From assembly GCA_013396915.1 (NCBI GenBank), contig VWZL01002036.1, positions 184,174-248,173 on the forward strand: a stretch of 64,000 bases of DNA, given 5' to 3'. The notes beneath the pieces are model-generated. The model made no database searches, was not told the origin of the DNA, and worked only from the letters and a program-made list of their open reading frames with translations. Origin of the DNA: Stercorarius parasiticus (Eukaryota > Chordata > Aves > Charadriiformes > Stercorariidae). This document shows, piece by piece, positions 1 to 50,200 of this stretch (its first letter is position 1; each line of letters opens with the position of its first letter). The position numbers were made by a program, and so were the translations under genes.

Positions 1-110
1 GCTTTTGGAACTCAGGAAATGGTAAATTAGTTTCACAAAATCTTAAAAAGTTGGATTATTTATGTAAAGAAAGATTAAAAAAAATGGATTTCCTTTTTCT
101 TGTTTAACAG

Positions 111-38684
<38,574 letters not shown>

Positions 38685-38858
38685 GCCGCTGACTGCAATG
38701 CGGGACACGAGAAAGTGTTTTTTCGATACTAGTGAAGCCTCTTGTGTTTGTGTGCAAAAAATATGATCTCCACGCTGTGCTCTGATGAGACTTGCCTTTT
38801 TTTTCACCTGTGAGGCTTTAGGAACATGTGGAATAAGTTTGTTAGCTGCTAATGACAA

Positions 38859-38864
38859 AATAAA
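38859..38864 (+). terminator. AATAAA poly(A) signal candidate, proximal HECTD1
   Basis: Perfect AATAAA about 175 bases after the HECTD1 stop codon. It would give a very short 3' UTR. Confidence 0.4.
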
Positions 38865-39314
38865 TCCTTGTAACTACACAGCCAGCAAGAAATTGGCACA
38901 GAACACTGTGTGATGCTTCAAGGGCTTGCACAACTGGAAATTAAGGTGGTTCTGTTTGACTGTTCCAAAGAACAGATCATCAGATTTTCAGTGTTCACTG
39001 ATACAAATTTCTAACAGTGTATTTGTGTAAAGTTTGTCATTTAATACCTTGTACACTACAGTTGCCATCACTGATCCCTGTTTCGCTGGCTTTAAGCTAA
39101 CTGGTCAGAAACTTGCTTCCTTAAAACTTAGAGTTAACGGGCATCTCCAGCTTTTTCTTTTTTAATGATGCCTGCACTATTGGAGTATTTTAGTGGGTTT
39201 TTGCATATAACCATGCACAACTTTTTTTTTTTTCTTTCAAGTGGGAATATATTTTGATTTCTCAAATGCCCTGCTATAAAGATCAAACCCTTAAGTGTGT
39301 TTGTGCAGCTCAAC

Positions 39315-39320
39315 AATAAA
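39315..39320 (+). terminator. AATAAA poly(A) signal candidate, distal HECTD1
   Basis: Perfect AATAAA about 630 bases after the stop codon. Confidence 0.5.
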
Positions 39321-39947
39321 GCTATTAAAAAACACTGGTTCCTAGTGCAAGGCACACTTAAAGCAAGTTTTACTTTTGGTTGTATTTTCTTTGTATATTA
39401 TAAACATTTATTTAACTTGTTGCAGTTTGAAGTTTAAAAAAAACACCAACGTGTAAGCTCAAAGGTAATCATTAAAATGTTTGCAACATATGAAACTGGC
39501 TCCTGAATACTTCATTAATACTTCATGTTATTCAATCTCTGTACGTGCTCTGAGCAATGTGCCATACTTTTTTCAAGGTTTAAAAGAACTGCATGGCAAT
39601 AATTGATCTCACAAGCTCATCTCTGTGCTCAGATCTTTGCCAAATGATATATCTAAGTACTTGATACCAGAAAAGAAAAATTATGATTTTAGTTGGATGT
39701 GTGCGGTAAGCTTTATTCTGTGCCAGTTCTCTTTGGTAACAATCTTTGCTTGGACCATTGCTGAGGGAGGACTTGCCAAAAGCTTCTGCCTGGCGCATAC
39801 AAACCAGGTTAATGCCAGATTTCTTTTCATAGCATTATTCACGGGGGTTTTATGGGCATCGTCTTGAAATTTTCCCCAATGCAAAACTGAAGGAAGGGGA
39901 ATCTCCACACACCCCCCCGTGCCTATTGGGCTTCAGCAAAACAGTTG

Positions 39948-39953
39948 AATAAA
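39948..39953 (+). terminator. AATAAA poly(A) signal candidate, extended HECTD1
   Basis: Perfect AATAAA followed within about 10 bases by a TGTG-containing stretch. If used, the HECTD1 transcript runs to about 39.97 kb, close to the AP4S1 3' end. Confidence 0.4.
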
Positions 39954-40508
39954 CCTCATGTGTAAGTATCTGCTCCAGACCCAAGGTCAATGTGGTTTTT
40001 TGAATGTGTTACTATTTTAAAGGTGCGTGGACTATTCCCCCACACAACACTTAACACTCTGCTCCTTAGACCCTGCTTTCTAGGTGCAATTTAGATGTGA
40101 GCGTTACGTGCCTTCACACGTAAAGCTCGATATCCAGTGGGGGATCTGAAGAAGGAGCCAGATACCTTAATTCTAGAAAGATAGGTGAGGTTAAGCTCAG
40201 ATTGGTAACTCTTCAGTGACTTCCAGTGTAGCGTACAGCTACGAATCGGCATGTTGTACGCCTGGGAATACAAGTTAGCATAGCTACATCCTCCTACGCC
40301 AGAAGGAAGATCTGCTTTGGTACCTGGCTTGTACTGAGAAACTCGCATAGCCTGTGTTATTCGTCTTCTGTAAACCTTTTTAATCACGATGCATGGATAG
40401 AATATACAAGAGGAAAAAAAATACACGCCGGTGTGCCAAAATAGAAAAGACTTTGTGTAGTTTGAAGCCCGCATGGTAAAAGATGATCAAACTTTTTTTT
40501 AATTATCT

Positions 40509-40514
40509 TTTATT
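40509..40514 (-). terminator. AATAAA poly(A) signal candidate, distal AP4S1
   Basis: TTTATT on the + strand reads AATAAA on the - strand, about 620 bases after the AP4S1 stop. Confidence 0.4.
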
Positions 40515-41087
40515 AATGTTATAATATTTAAGTGCCAAATACTTCCAGGTACAACTTAAACAGTATGCAGGAATCTTTACTACATCTATACTTATTTACA
40601 TTTCTTTTGTAAGCATGACTTACATGGAAAAGGGAGTGAAACCAGCTTTTTGATGAAGGCTGAATCTAGTTTAAAAGTGGTCATAAAAGTTACCGAACTT
40701 TAATGTAGGGTACGTTTGTATGAAAATAAAAAAATCAAATTGGTGCTTACAAGAAGCACTGAAACTCGGTTTGAATTCATATTCCCGTATCTTCTGTCTT
40801 CTCCTAGGTGTGGCACAATGCTACCTAATTCGAAGTGATGCCTAGATGGTCATGTGTAAGTTTCCATGACTTTATCCCTGCTCAATTTTAAAAAATGCTG
40901 ACTGTTCTAGAAAGATTTCTGCTGCGTCTGAAATGCAATGTTCCACTTCCTGTTTAGCTGTCCTACCTATTCCTTCCATTAGGTAGGTAGCGTACAGGAG
41001 AAACAGGAACTCTTTTCCAACTAATTTGAATATTGCGGGAGTCAGTGTTAGGACATCAGAAAACTGCTGGCGGGACGCATGCGAGGA

Positions 41088-41093
41088 TTTATT
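41088..41093 (-). terminator. AATAAA poly(A) signal candidate, proximal AP4S1
   Basis: AATAAA on the - strand only about 43 bases past the AP4S1 stop codon. It would make an unusually short 3' UTR. Confidence 0.35.
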
Positions 41094-41135
41094 TCACTGT
41101 CTTTTGTAAAATGCTGTAGTCAGTCTTGCATCTTC

Positions 41136-41264
41136 CTAGCTTTCTGCCACTTTGTCAAGCACGTACAGAGGGGCAAGAATTCTGTTCCTGTTTGTTTCCA
41201 CAATGCACCCATTTAGCACCATTTCATCCAGAATGATGTGCACTCTGTCCAAATTGAACATGAT
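41136..41264 (-). CDS. AP4S1: AP4S1 last coding exon
   Basis: Minus strand, acceptor CGTTTCTAG, 42 codons and stop TAG at 41138-41136. Encodes [39 protein letters not shown] and AES, the C-terminal helices of the sigma fold. Confidence 0.96.
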   Translation of the reverse strand: MMFNLDRVHIILDEMVLNGCIVETNRNRILAPLYVLDKVAES

Positions 41265-44200
41265 CTAGAAACGTTTCAAGTTAAGTATATTTTGAACAAC
41301 GTGAAGATAATTCAGGGAAAATCTTAAGCGCCTTTAGTCTTTAATGGAAGCTTACAAAAATAGGTATTTCTTAACTAATTGTAGTTTATTTGCCTGTTTA
41401 TTTTAATAGAGGTAGGGAAACAGTTTAACTGCTGCTTTTTTTCCTGACCACAGAGATGGCAAAAGTTTGTAGTAGAGAAGCTGAAGCCCCAACAGTGTCC
41501 CATCCTGGAAGATGACCCCACAGTAGTAAAAGCAAGGTAAACCTGGAACTTGGTGGTTAATTTTACTGTCTGCCCGAGTACCATGTACTGTCTGAATATA
41601 AAATGTTACCAAGCGATAACAACCTTGAATGTGAAGATGCAAATAGAAAAGTAATTGTCAGTCAAATTCTTAAAATTTGATTCTCAAATTTTCCTTACCC
41701 TGAGTTACTAACGCAATTCAATCTGCTTGCAAATAGCTTGAGGAATATGCTGGTATGTAAAGTTGAGTCATTGATCTAGTAATAAATCTCATAAAGAAGA
41801 GCAAAAGTAAATAAATGGTTCATATTTTAAATACTTTCTAAAAGGTATTAATAATCTGTAATGTTCACCTAAATAATCTGAAACAATATGAATGTTGTGA
41901 TACATGAAGTTTGTCCATAACCATGTCCGTCTCTCCATAACATTATTTAACAGCGTCTGTCTCAAAACAAATACAAACCAAACCCCAACGATGACAGGCC
42001 TTACCGCGGTATTAAGCGGCGGGCATTCTTCTGCGCACAGCAGTGGTTTGGGTACCCATGGAACAACTGCCAAGGGCCACTTAGCGAAAAAAGACTCTTC
42101 TGTTGCCATTTATCACCAGAACCTGAAATGGAAACAGGCACGGCCAAAAAGCCTGCTGGCTGCATCTGTTAGGCCTAACTGACGTGCATACGCATAGGCA
42201 GAGGGTGAATAACCCCTCCTTGGCCTTCCTCTCCACCTGTTGCTGCTCTTTAAATGTCGTCTTCGCTGTGAGATCAGCTTTGCATTCACTTTGCTCCTCC
42301 TAGTTCTTGCCTGTGTATTGAGAACTCCTGTGGTGGAGCTGGCAAGATACTTCACAGGAACTTGTAAATACAACTTTCAACACCTTTTTCACAACTTCTA
42401 TATGAGCCTCCCGAGGGCCTTCTCTGCCCCTTACGCTATTTTTGACGCTATGGTTTGAGCTCAGGAAGCTGGTCTGATTTGCTATAGTCCTTGTATTTTT
42501 GTTAGTGGACTTCCGTTCTAATCGGCGGAGATGCAAGCGCCAGGTGTTTGAGGTGCATCAACGTTTGCCTCTGCTCAGCATGATAAAGCCTAAGTCTTTT
42601 TTTTTTTTTTTTTGACGTGGTCAGGCATTGAAGAGGACTGCTCTGTCTGAGCAGTGCCAGTGGATCTAGCTCCAGCAGTCTGCCCCACTGCTCTGCCAAA
42701 GAGCAGGAGCAGTGGGAGTACGGAACTGTATCCGACCACAGCAGGGGAGCCACATATTTGTACACATTTCTCATCCTAGATGATAAATGCAAGTGGTGGG
42801 GAGACACCACCTTAAACCACCAGAGCTGCAAGGACACGAGCTCATGACAGTGAACCCTCTTAGGTCTGAATTCAAGATATGGATTTAAGTTAAGTAACAC
42901 TGAACACCCCTAGTTTTTTTAGCACCTGGCTTTGAGAAGGGAACGCCTTAATCTGAGTTAGGTGCCTTATTTTCCCCACAATGAGCAGTGAAAGCCAGAC
43001 TCATCCAATGACTCAAAGGTTCTAGAGAACCAGGTCTGAAGCCAGTACTTAGGAACGCAGAGAGGGATTTTTCTGTGATCCTTTCTCTCGGGTTCAGAAG
43101 CCCAAGTCATTACTTCAGATGATTATGACTGGCTCAGTCTCCTCTCTTAAAATGTCACAGTAGAAACATTGCCTGCCTGAAACCTGAGCCTCTCCTCAGC
43201 CAAACTGCCTTACTCCGTGGGCAAGCCCAGCTGAGTTGGGAGCAGCTGCACCTCCTGCCGTCTACTTAAAGTTCTCCTGCTCTCTGTAAAAGTTCTTGAG
43301 TATGACGGTCAGCCCAGCCATGAGAGAAGCTGAAGTTTTTGTCCCTGTCTTGGTGACTGCTGCTGCTGCACACGTTAAAGCAAGGAGAGGGCGCAGAGTA
43401 TCTCACGTCAGCCTGGCCTCTGACCTCCCTTCGAACAGATGAAGTAGAAGCCTGAAGTTGCTCAGGCTGAACTGTAGGATGAAGCTGCATGTTCAAGTTG
43501 ACGAGAATACAGCTAAGCGGGCTGTCACCTTCCCCTGACGTTTCAAATTGCTGCGAGTGCCCTGGGCTGAACTCAGCACTGCTGTCTATTTGTGCTGGAG
43601 GGTAAGCAATTAATTGTATCACTGCTCCAACAAATGCATCCCGCTTGACCAGGAGCACCGCGTGTCTAGCTACGTGTAGCAGCAGAATTCAGGCCCCCGA
43701 ATAACTACTACAAGTTACTGTTATGTGAGGAAGAGAAACTATAGCTGTCAACAGGATCTTGGGTATGTCTGTGGTTCATCAGGTAATTTCTGATTTCTGG
43801 TCTAAATTTAACCACCTAATTTTAAATACCAGACTTCTTCCTGAGTCTGACCAGAGGCCCGAATTGCTTCTAAAAATCAGTCTCGCGCCTTTCTGTACTG
43901 AGGAGCAGTACTGTCCTTAAAACTTCAAGAGTGGTTCCAGAGACAAAAGGTAGTTGTTTTACTTTGCTTGGCAGATTAAAGACTTGAGACAAATTTCTTC
44001 CTGTGGTATACTTTTCAAGTAAATCAGCCTTTGCAGAAATATTTTAACCTGAGAAGTTAGGATTTCTTTATTCCAGTAATGTAAGAATATTTAGGAAGAC
44101 AGCTCTTCTACTGCTGCTTAGTTCACCTCTGGCACTGCTCTACACAGGGCAAGGGGATCTGTTAATGAAGTTAGATAACATTCCATTCAGGTTTCAACAA

Positions 44201-47200
44201 GTGATAAAGCCAACTCTTCCTGGCTTCTAATTTTTATGCTCTACCGGTGATTCATAGCGCTCCAGTTCCCACAGCAGAGCAAGAGCTCCTGTCTGGCCAG
44301 GCCTTCCTCTTGCTTTGAGAGTCCCAAGGATGTAAAACCCAGAAGACTGGATCAACCAGGATCAGTGATGATGCAGCAACTTGTCGCTCCCACCTTATTT
44401 TTCTGCATCACCTTGTTTAAGAAAACATTTAAACACACTTAGCACTCCTTTTTCCCCTGCTGCATTTCCTGAAGAGCTGATACCGTGCCACAGGAAAACT
44501 GCACCCACACCAATAAGGATCTTGCAGCTGTTCCACTCAAACCCAATATGGTTAAATGAGACATCAGTTCCCCTGCAGGGCCATTCCAGGTTATTTCAAA
44601 GTTACAGAAAACAGTGGTATGGTTTCTGTCCATCTGTAAGCCATTAATCTCTCGGTCATCATTCCAGAACCAATGATTTCACCTGCAGTTTGCATGGGGA
44701 TACTAATATCATTCTGGAAAGATCTATCACCTTGGTTTCGGAAGGTCCCAAAGCATTCTTTACCCTCTACCCTCAACCTAACAGCCCGGCTTCCTTTTTC
44801 AGTTCCCTTCCCACCTCCCTTCACCGTGCTGTTCTTGACAAACAGTCAGACTGCACGGGGAGCAACCTTGGCTTTTCTCCCCTTCCTCTAACTCCTCATG
44901 ACTGTGCTCTACAGTTACATCTCATCATACACGCACCGCTTAGCCATTCCCCTCTGAATGCCCGGCCCTGGGAGGGATACGTATCTCTCAGCCTCAGCAA
45001 GGCTCATCCTCCCCACCTGTCACTTGTTTGGCAAGTGACCCCAAGTTTCAGGGTTTAAAGCCCTGAAGTCATAAATCCACACCCAGATGAAAAGCAGGAA
45101 AGCAAACCAGTTTGAGCAACTGGCAACAGGAAAAAGCTATATTCGGTGTGCGCACTGCTGTGTGCTCCACCCAGAGCTGTCATTTAAGGTCCTCCTTCCA
45201 GTAAGAATCCGGGCTGCCCACAAAGGAGGATTAAGGGACTTTCACTAGATCCGTGCAGAGGCTAACAGGAACTTTTAAACAAGTATTGTAGATGAAAACA
45301 CGTGTTAATCTCTGCATCTGTAGATAAAAGTCCGTAATAAAAGTTTCCAGAGCACCCAGATAGGAAATACTCTTACCAAGCTGCCAGACCAGGCAAAAGG
45401 TGAGCCCTTGCACTCTTGGGTTTACAGATTCCAGGCAATGCTGTTGTGGCTGCATGCCTAGCAGGAGAAGTAAATGGCACCTACTACAATTGGTATTTAA
45501 ATGTTACGCTAGTGTTCAGTAAATTTAAGGGCTGTCCTTATTAAAGACATTAATGGTACTTTCTACTACCACGAAGAGGTTTTATGGCACATACAGGAGG
45601 TAAATATGATGCAGTCTTGTGTCTCCTTCCCCAAAACATTACATAGGCAGATAGTTAAGCAGGAGATAGGGGGAGGAAAGGAAAAAGGCACGTTTAGGAC
45701 TTGCATGTGATTAATAACATCTTCATATAGAGACATTTTAAGATATCTCAGGATTTTCCAGGCAAGTAATTATGGGTGTGTACAGGCTTAAAAGATGATA
45801 AAGTGCAGCCAACACCTTGTGATCAGGTAACACACCCAGGAGCACAAACAAAAGCTTTGTAGATTACAGCATGGGTACTTATGGGGCAGATGATTTGCTA
45901 CTGAATATACAGCATTACAAAACTTTGATTTCCATCCTGGACATTCATCTTCAACTACAGATTAGTTGGAGTAGCTTCTTTTTTTAAGCTAGAGTTGCAC
46001 ATTCTGATTTTATCTTTGCTAACATTTGCCTTAAGTAACATTTAGCCTATCTAATGGCAGGCAAATTTTAGGCACTGAAATGCATTTAGTGCTTTCTGAC
46101 CACTTCTTCCTCAAACAACTATGCTGACATTAAAGAGGAGACAAATGGTGCCTTCAAGTTCTGTGATATTCAACAGTTTTAAGCTAATCCTTATAGGTTT
46201 CCATTTTACCCACTTATTTTAAAGTACAAACTGAAGTGTATCCTTATAAACTCCCAGAATAAATTCATCATTCAATTTCCTTACTACTGAAATGCACTGT
46301 ATTCTGAAAGTGTTATTCCACAGGGGACTGAAGAATATAGTTGATTCACATGAAGCGTTCCCTGTATCACAGCTTTTTATCTATCCTAGGAGCAGCAGCA
46401 GCTAGTTGCAGTGGAATGTATGTTTTTTTTGGATCAAGACAACATTCTTCAAATGCTTGGTCCTAGAGCACCCTGTCTTCCCCCTCCCCTCCCACAAGAG
46501 GAACGTAAGTATCTGTTTCTTCCCCGAGTTAATAACGTGTCTTCAAGTGAGCCTTGCTTCACCAGTTCAAGCAGTAGAAAAGTCAACTTTTTGTAATTTT
46601 CGAAACCCTCATGCTTACCAGCATACCGTTCCCTACAAAGCCGCTCTGGTAACACTTGCATTTTTATAGTCCCTTTTGTCATCATCACACCAAGAAGGTA
46701 GCTCCTACACCATCCAAGCTGGAGTTTTAGAGCTACAGAAAATCCCACCCGCTTATTTCATCCACAGAAGTGAGGCTCCATTAGTGCTATTAACATATTA
46801 GGAAGCAGCACCCCTAGGACAATTTCAGTACTTGTTCATTCACAACATGACTTACAGATATTTTAAAAGCAAACCAAACAACTTTAGAAATGTTATGTCA
46901 TTCTGCCATAGGTGTGACAGACATCGTATCACAATTCACACCTAAAAGCTTCTGTAAAAACCGTGGCTACTCTAGAGTTAAAGTTACTCAGTTGGCCAGT
47001 AGCTAATCAGTGTTCATTTTTGCAGTATGCATGAGATAACTTTGCACTTGTTCCTGCATTGTTTGGTGTCACACACACCTATGCCACACGTACATACACG
47101 CATTACATATGAATCCTGTTGGGCAGGATTCAGATTGGAGCCAGTCTCTGCCTGGTGCCCAAGGTGCCCCCCCGACAGCTGACTCCAGGCTCAGGCCATG

Positions 47201-50200
47201 ATGCAAGCCAGGATGCTGGATGCCGGTGCCCTGGGTGAATTGGGGTGTTTGGACCTAAATAAAAGCTGGAGTCCCGCATTAGCAGGAGCTGCAATGTCAG
47301 GAATACTGGGTTCCCGCACTGCGGCTGGGGGAGCTTTAAGAACGAGTACACATGCTGTGGGCCTAGTGTGGGCTCCAGGACCAGTTTAGCTGCACGATGG
47401 TCTCAGCCTTTAGACTTAACAGGGGTTTACTCTGTGCATGAGTGAATAGCCTTCAATGATTATGATCTATTTTTCATGGTTTTTGGTTTCATGTAATTTC
47501 CTACTATTTTTTTCATGTTAGTAAACAGTACTTTCGATGTAGAATAGCCACTACCACTTTTGAAGTAAACTTCCTATGGATCTGTACACAAAAATAATTG
47601 TGTGGAGACAGGAAATTGTGACAGTCTCCCGCCAGATATTCTGTATACAAAGATTCTGTAAATACTACTTGGTGTTTGCTGTTACAGACCTTCAGACAGT
47701 ACTTCCTCCATCAGATATTTTGCATCCAAGCTAACTGTACTGAATGCAAGAGTTAGCTTAAGACTATTTGGCAAAGGAAATGGTTTAATCCCAGGTGGGG
47801 ATATTATTTTACACACTATGAAAGGCATATTGATGGATTATTGCTTGCACTGCATTAACATCTGTCCAAGACACTCGTAGTCCAGATCTTATATTGTTCT
47901 TCTGGGCCAGGTATTCAAGTTGTTGTCAAAAATAAATACAATCCTGAACAGCCTGCTTTTTCATCGTTACACCTCTGCTTTACATTTAATGCTGAGGGTA
48001 TATCTCACTTCATTTCAACTACTTTACATATCCTCTCAACTTATGCAAAGCTCTTTTTCCTAAATGGCAGAATTATTTTGTACATTTATAGAAGCAAAAT
48101 GTTTTATTTTAAATTTTTTCCTGAAATGTATAATGTAGAAAAGTGCATTTCTGAATGGAAAAATTGTGTACATCATTCGTATGTCATACACGTTGAGGAG
48201 AGACATATCAGATATGAGCTTTTCCAATACCATTTCCAGTATTATCAAATAAGATAGTCGTGCACTCTCCTGTTTTCCAAATATTTGTGTTCACACCCTC
48301 ATGCAGATGAGACCCGTGTAGAAGATGAATTTCTACAGGACTCATTCAGACACCGTATTGCACCTGTTGCAAACGTCAGTGTTGGCATATAACGCAACAA
48401 CGTCTCTAAACGGTGTATGCAGAAGCTTGCTGGATATGCAGCAGCCTTTCTCAGCTATTAAATGGGCTCCTGGTGGTAACTGTTAAGTGTACAACTACAG
48501 GAAATTCCTCTCGGTATGAAAAGGATGATCAAAGGCAGGCAGAATTTAGAATCATCGGTACTCCAAACGATCCAAGATAAAGAGAATCAGGTAATTGCAG
48601 ACTCAAAGTACACCATATGGGAACATAGGGGACTATTTTTATGTATAATTACTGAATAGGTCAGGTTAGTCCCTAATTCAGCAAAGTTCATACACAGGTG
48701 CACATAGTTCTAAACCTTAACTATAACCTCTGAATACAAAAAATATAGTCATGCAATCGCTCAGAGACCTTAAGAGTCCCTTCATGCTGAAATTTCATTA
48801 TTGCTCTTCTGTAAGTGAATTTAGGAGTGTTAGACTAATGCCACAGCATTTTGTGAATTTCAGGAAGGAAATACAGACAGTATACATACACATATATATG
48901 CACGCATATAAATTTAAGTTCAGTGAATGAGACAGTTCCAGCATATAGCAAGCATTGAAATATTTATAAAAGTGAAATTAATTATTTCCTTTTGTGTTTT
49001 TTTTTTCAGCAAAGAAGTAAGAACAATTACAAGAAAAATCACAGAATATTTCTATGTATGTTCTTTGTATGTTAAATAAGGTAAATAAACTAAATTACAG
49101 CATTTGATTCCAGGGTGGCAACTGTATTTCAAGGTGTATAATTGAAATTCTTTCTACCAGTAGATCAGCATTTAACCAACAACAACCACAGGCATAAGGA
49201 TTGCTGGAGTAGAGTGAGCAGGCAGTGGGACTGGAAGAACTGAGGAGGAAGACTATTTGTGCTACACTCTCCTGGTTTAGTTTTCTTTGAATTCAGTATT
49301 GTATTTTATTTACTTGCTATTTGTGCTTAATTGTTTGTATTTGGTTTTAGCTCATTTTTTAAATTATGTTTTAGTTAATACCCTCCAAATCTTACACATG
49401 AAAATACAGCTTTGTAAGGGGAGGGGCATGAAAAGAAAAAGGTACCTGTGGCAATGCCTAGTTTCCTAAATTTTTTCCTCCCAGGCCCTTCTCTTTTTCC
49501 ATTGATACAGAAAGTAGAACTCACCTAGACTTTCAGGAAGCAAGGTCAAAGCGCAAACCTGATCTTAGAATGATGCTACCTCTATTTGGCTCAAGACACA
49601 GCTGTAACATTCAGTTCTTATTACTGCAGTCATTTCAATATCTATTTTATTGTAAACATAAAGAAAAAAGTAAAATCCTGAACTAATAATTAGTTAAGTC
49701 TGAAAGTTCCCCCATGAATATAACTTTTCACGTCTAGGTGTTAATGGTACTTAGTTCTCTGTAAGCAGGCTCTCCCTGTCTTACTTTAAATGGTACCAGG
49801 CTTATCTTAATGACTGAGGATTTAAATAGGTGACCCTTGTGAACATGGGCCGTACTTTCAGAAAGGTGCTACTTACTGTAGGTGTAAAATTTGTGAAATC
49901 TCTGCATTGTCTTGACTGTTTGACAGTCGGTGCTATGAAGACAGTATGAACGGGAACATACACCAAAAAGAGAGAGGCAAATGGATTTCTGATAGTGAAA
50001 AGGATACATCTAATTCACTCTGCAAGGAAAACAGATAGACAACCATTAGTTACGGTTTGATCTTTCATCTCATAGTCATTAAACACTACACGTCCCTTTA
50101 GAGGATAAAGAAAGTCTTCAAAATAACAATACAGAATTTTAGGGTGATTCAGGTTTCTGTTCCGGTTTGTACAATTGCCTGCTCTTTCCTGCAACACTGC

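Larger units (their letters stand above)
38685..39340 (+). other. HECTD1: HECTD1 3' untranslated region (minimum extent)
   Basis: AT-rich sequence after the stop codon with candidate poly(A) signals at 38859-38864 and 39315-39320. The end given is a guess about 20 bases past the second signal; a third signal at 39948-39953 would lengthen it. Confidence 0.6.
39341..41135. other. Convergent intergenic / 3' UTR region between HECTD1 and AP4S1
   Basis: Lies between the two tail-to-tail genes and probably contains the rest of the HECTD1 3' UTR (+) and the AP4S1 3' UTR (-). A 127-codon open frame on the - strand (40091-40474) matches nothing I recognise and is probably chance. Confidence 0.5.

Noticed and set aside
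43266..43658. 130-codon minus-strand frame as an exon or gene
   Set aside because: No family resemblance that I recognise, no matching splice partners, and it lies in an AP4S1 intron; kept only as part of the GC-raised block.
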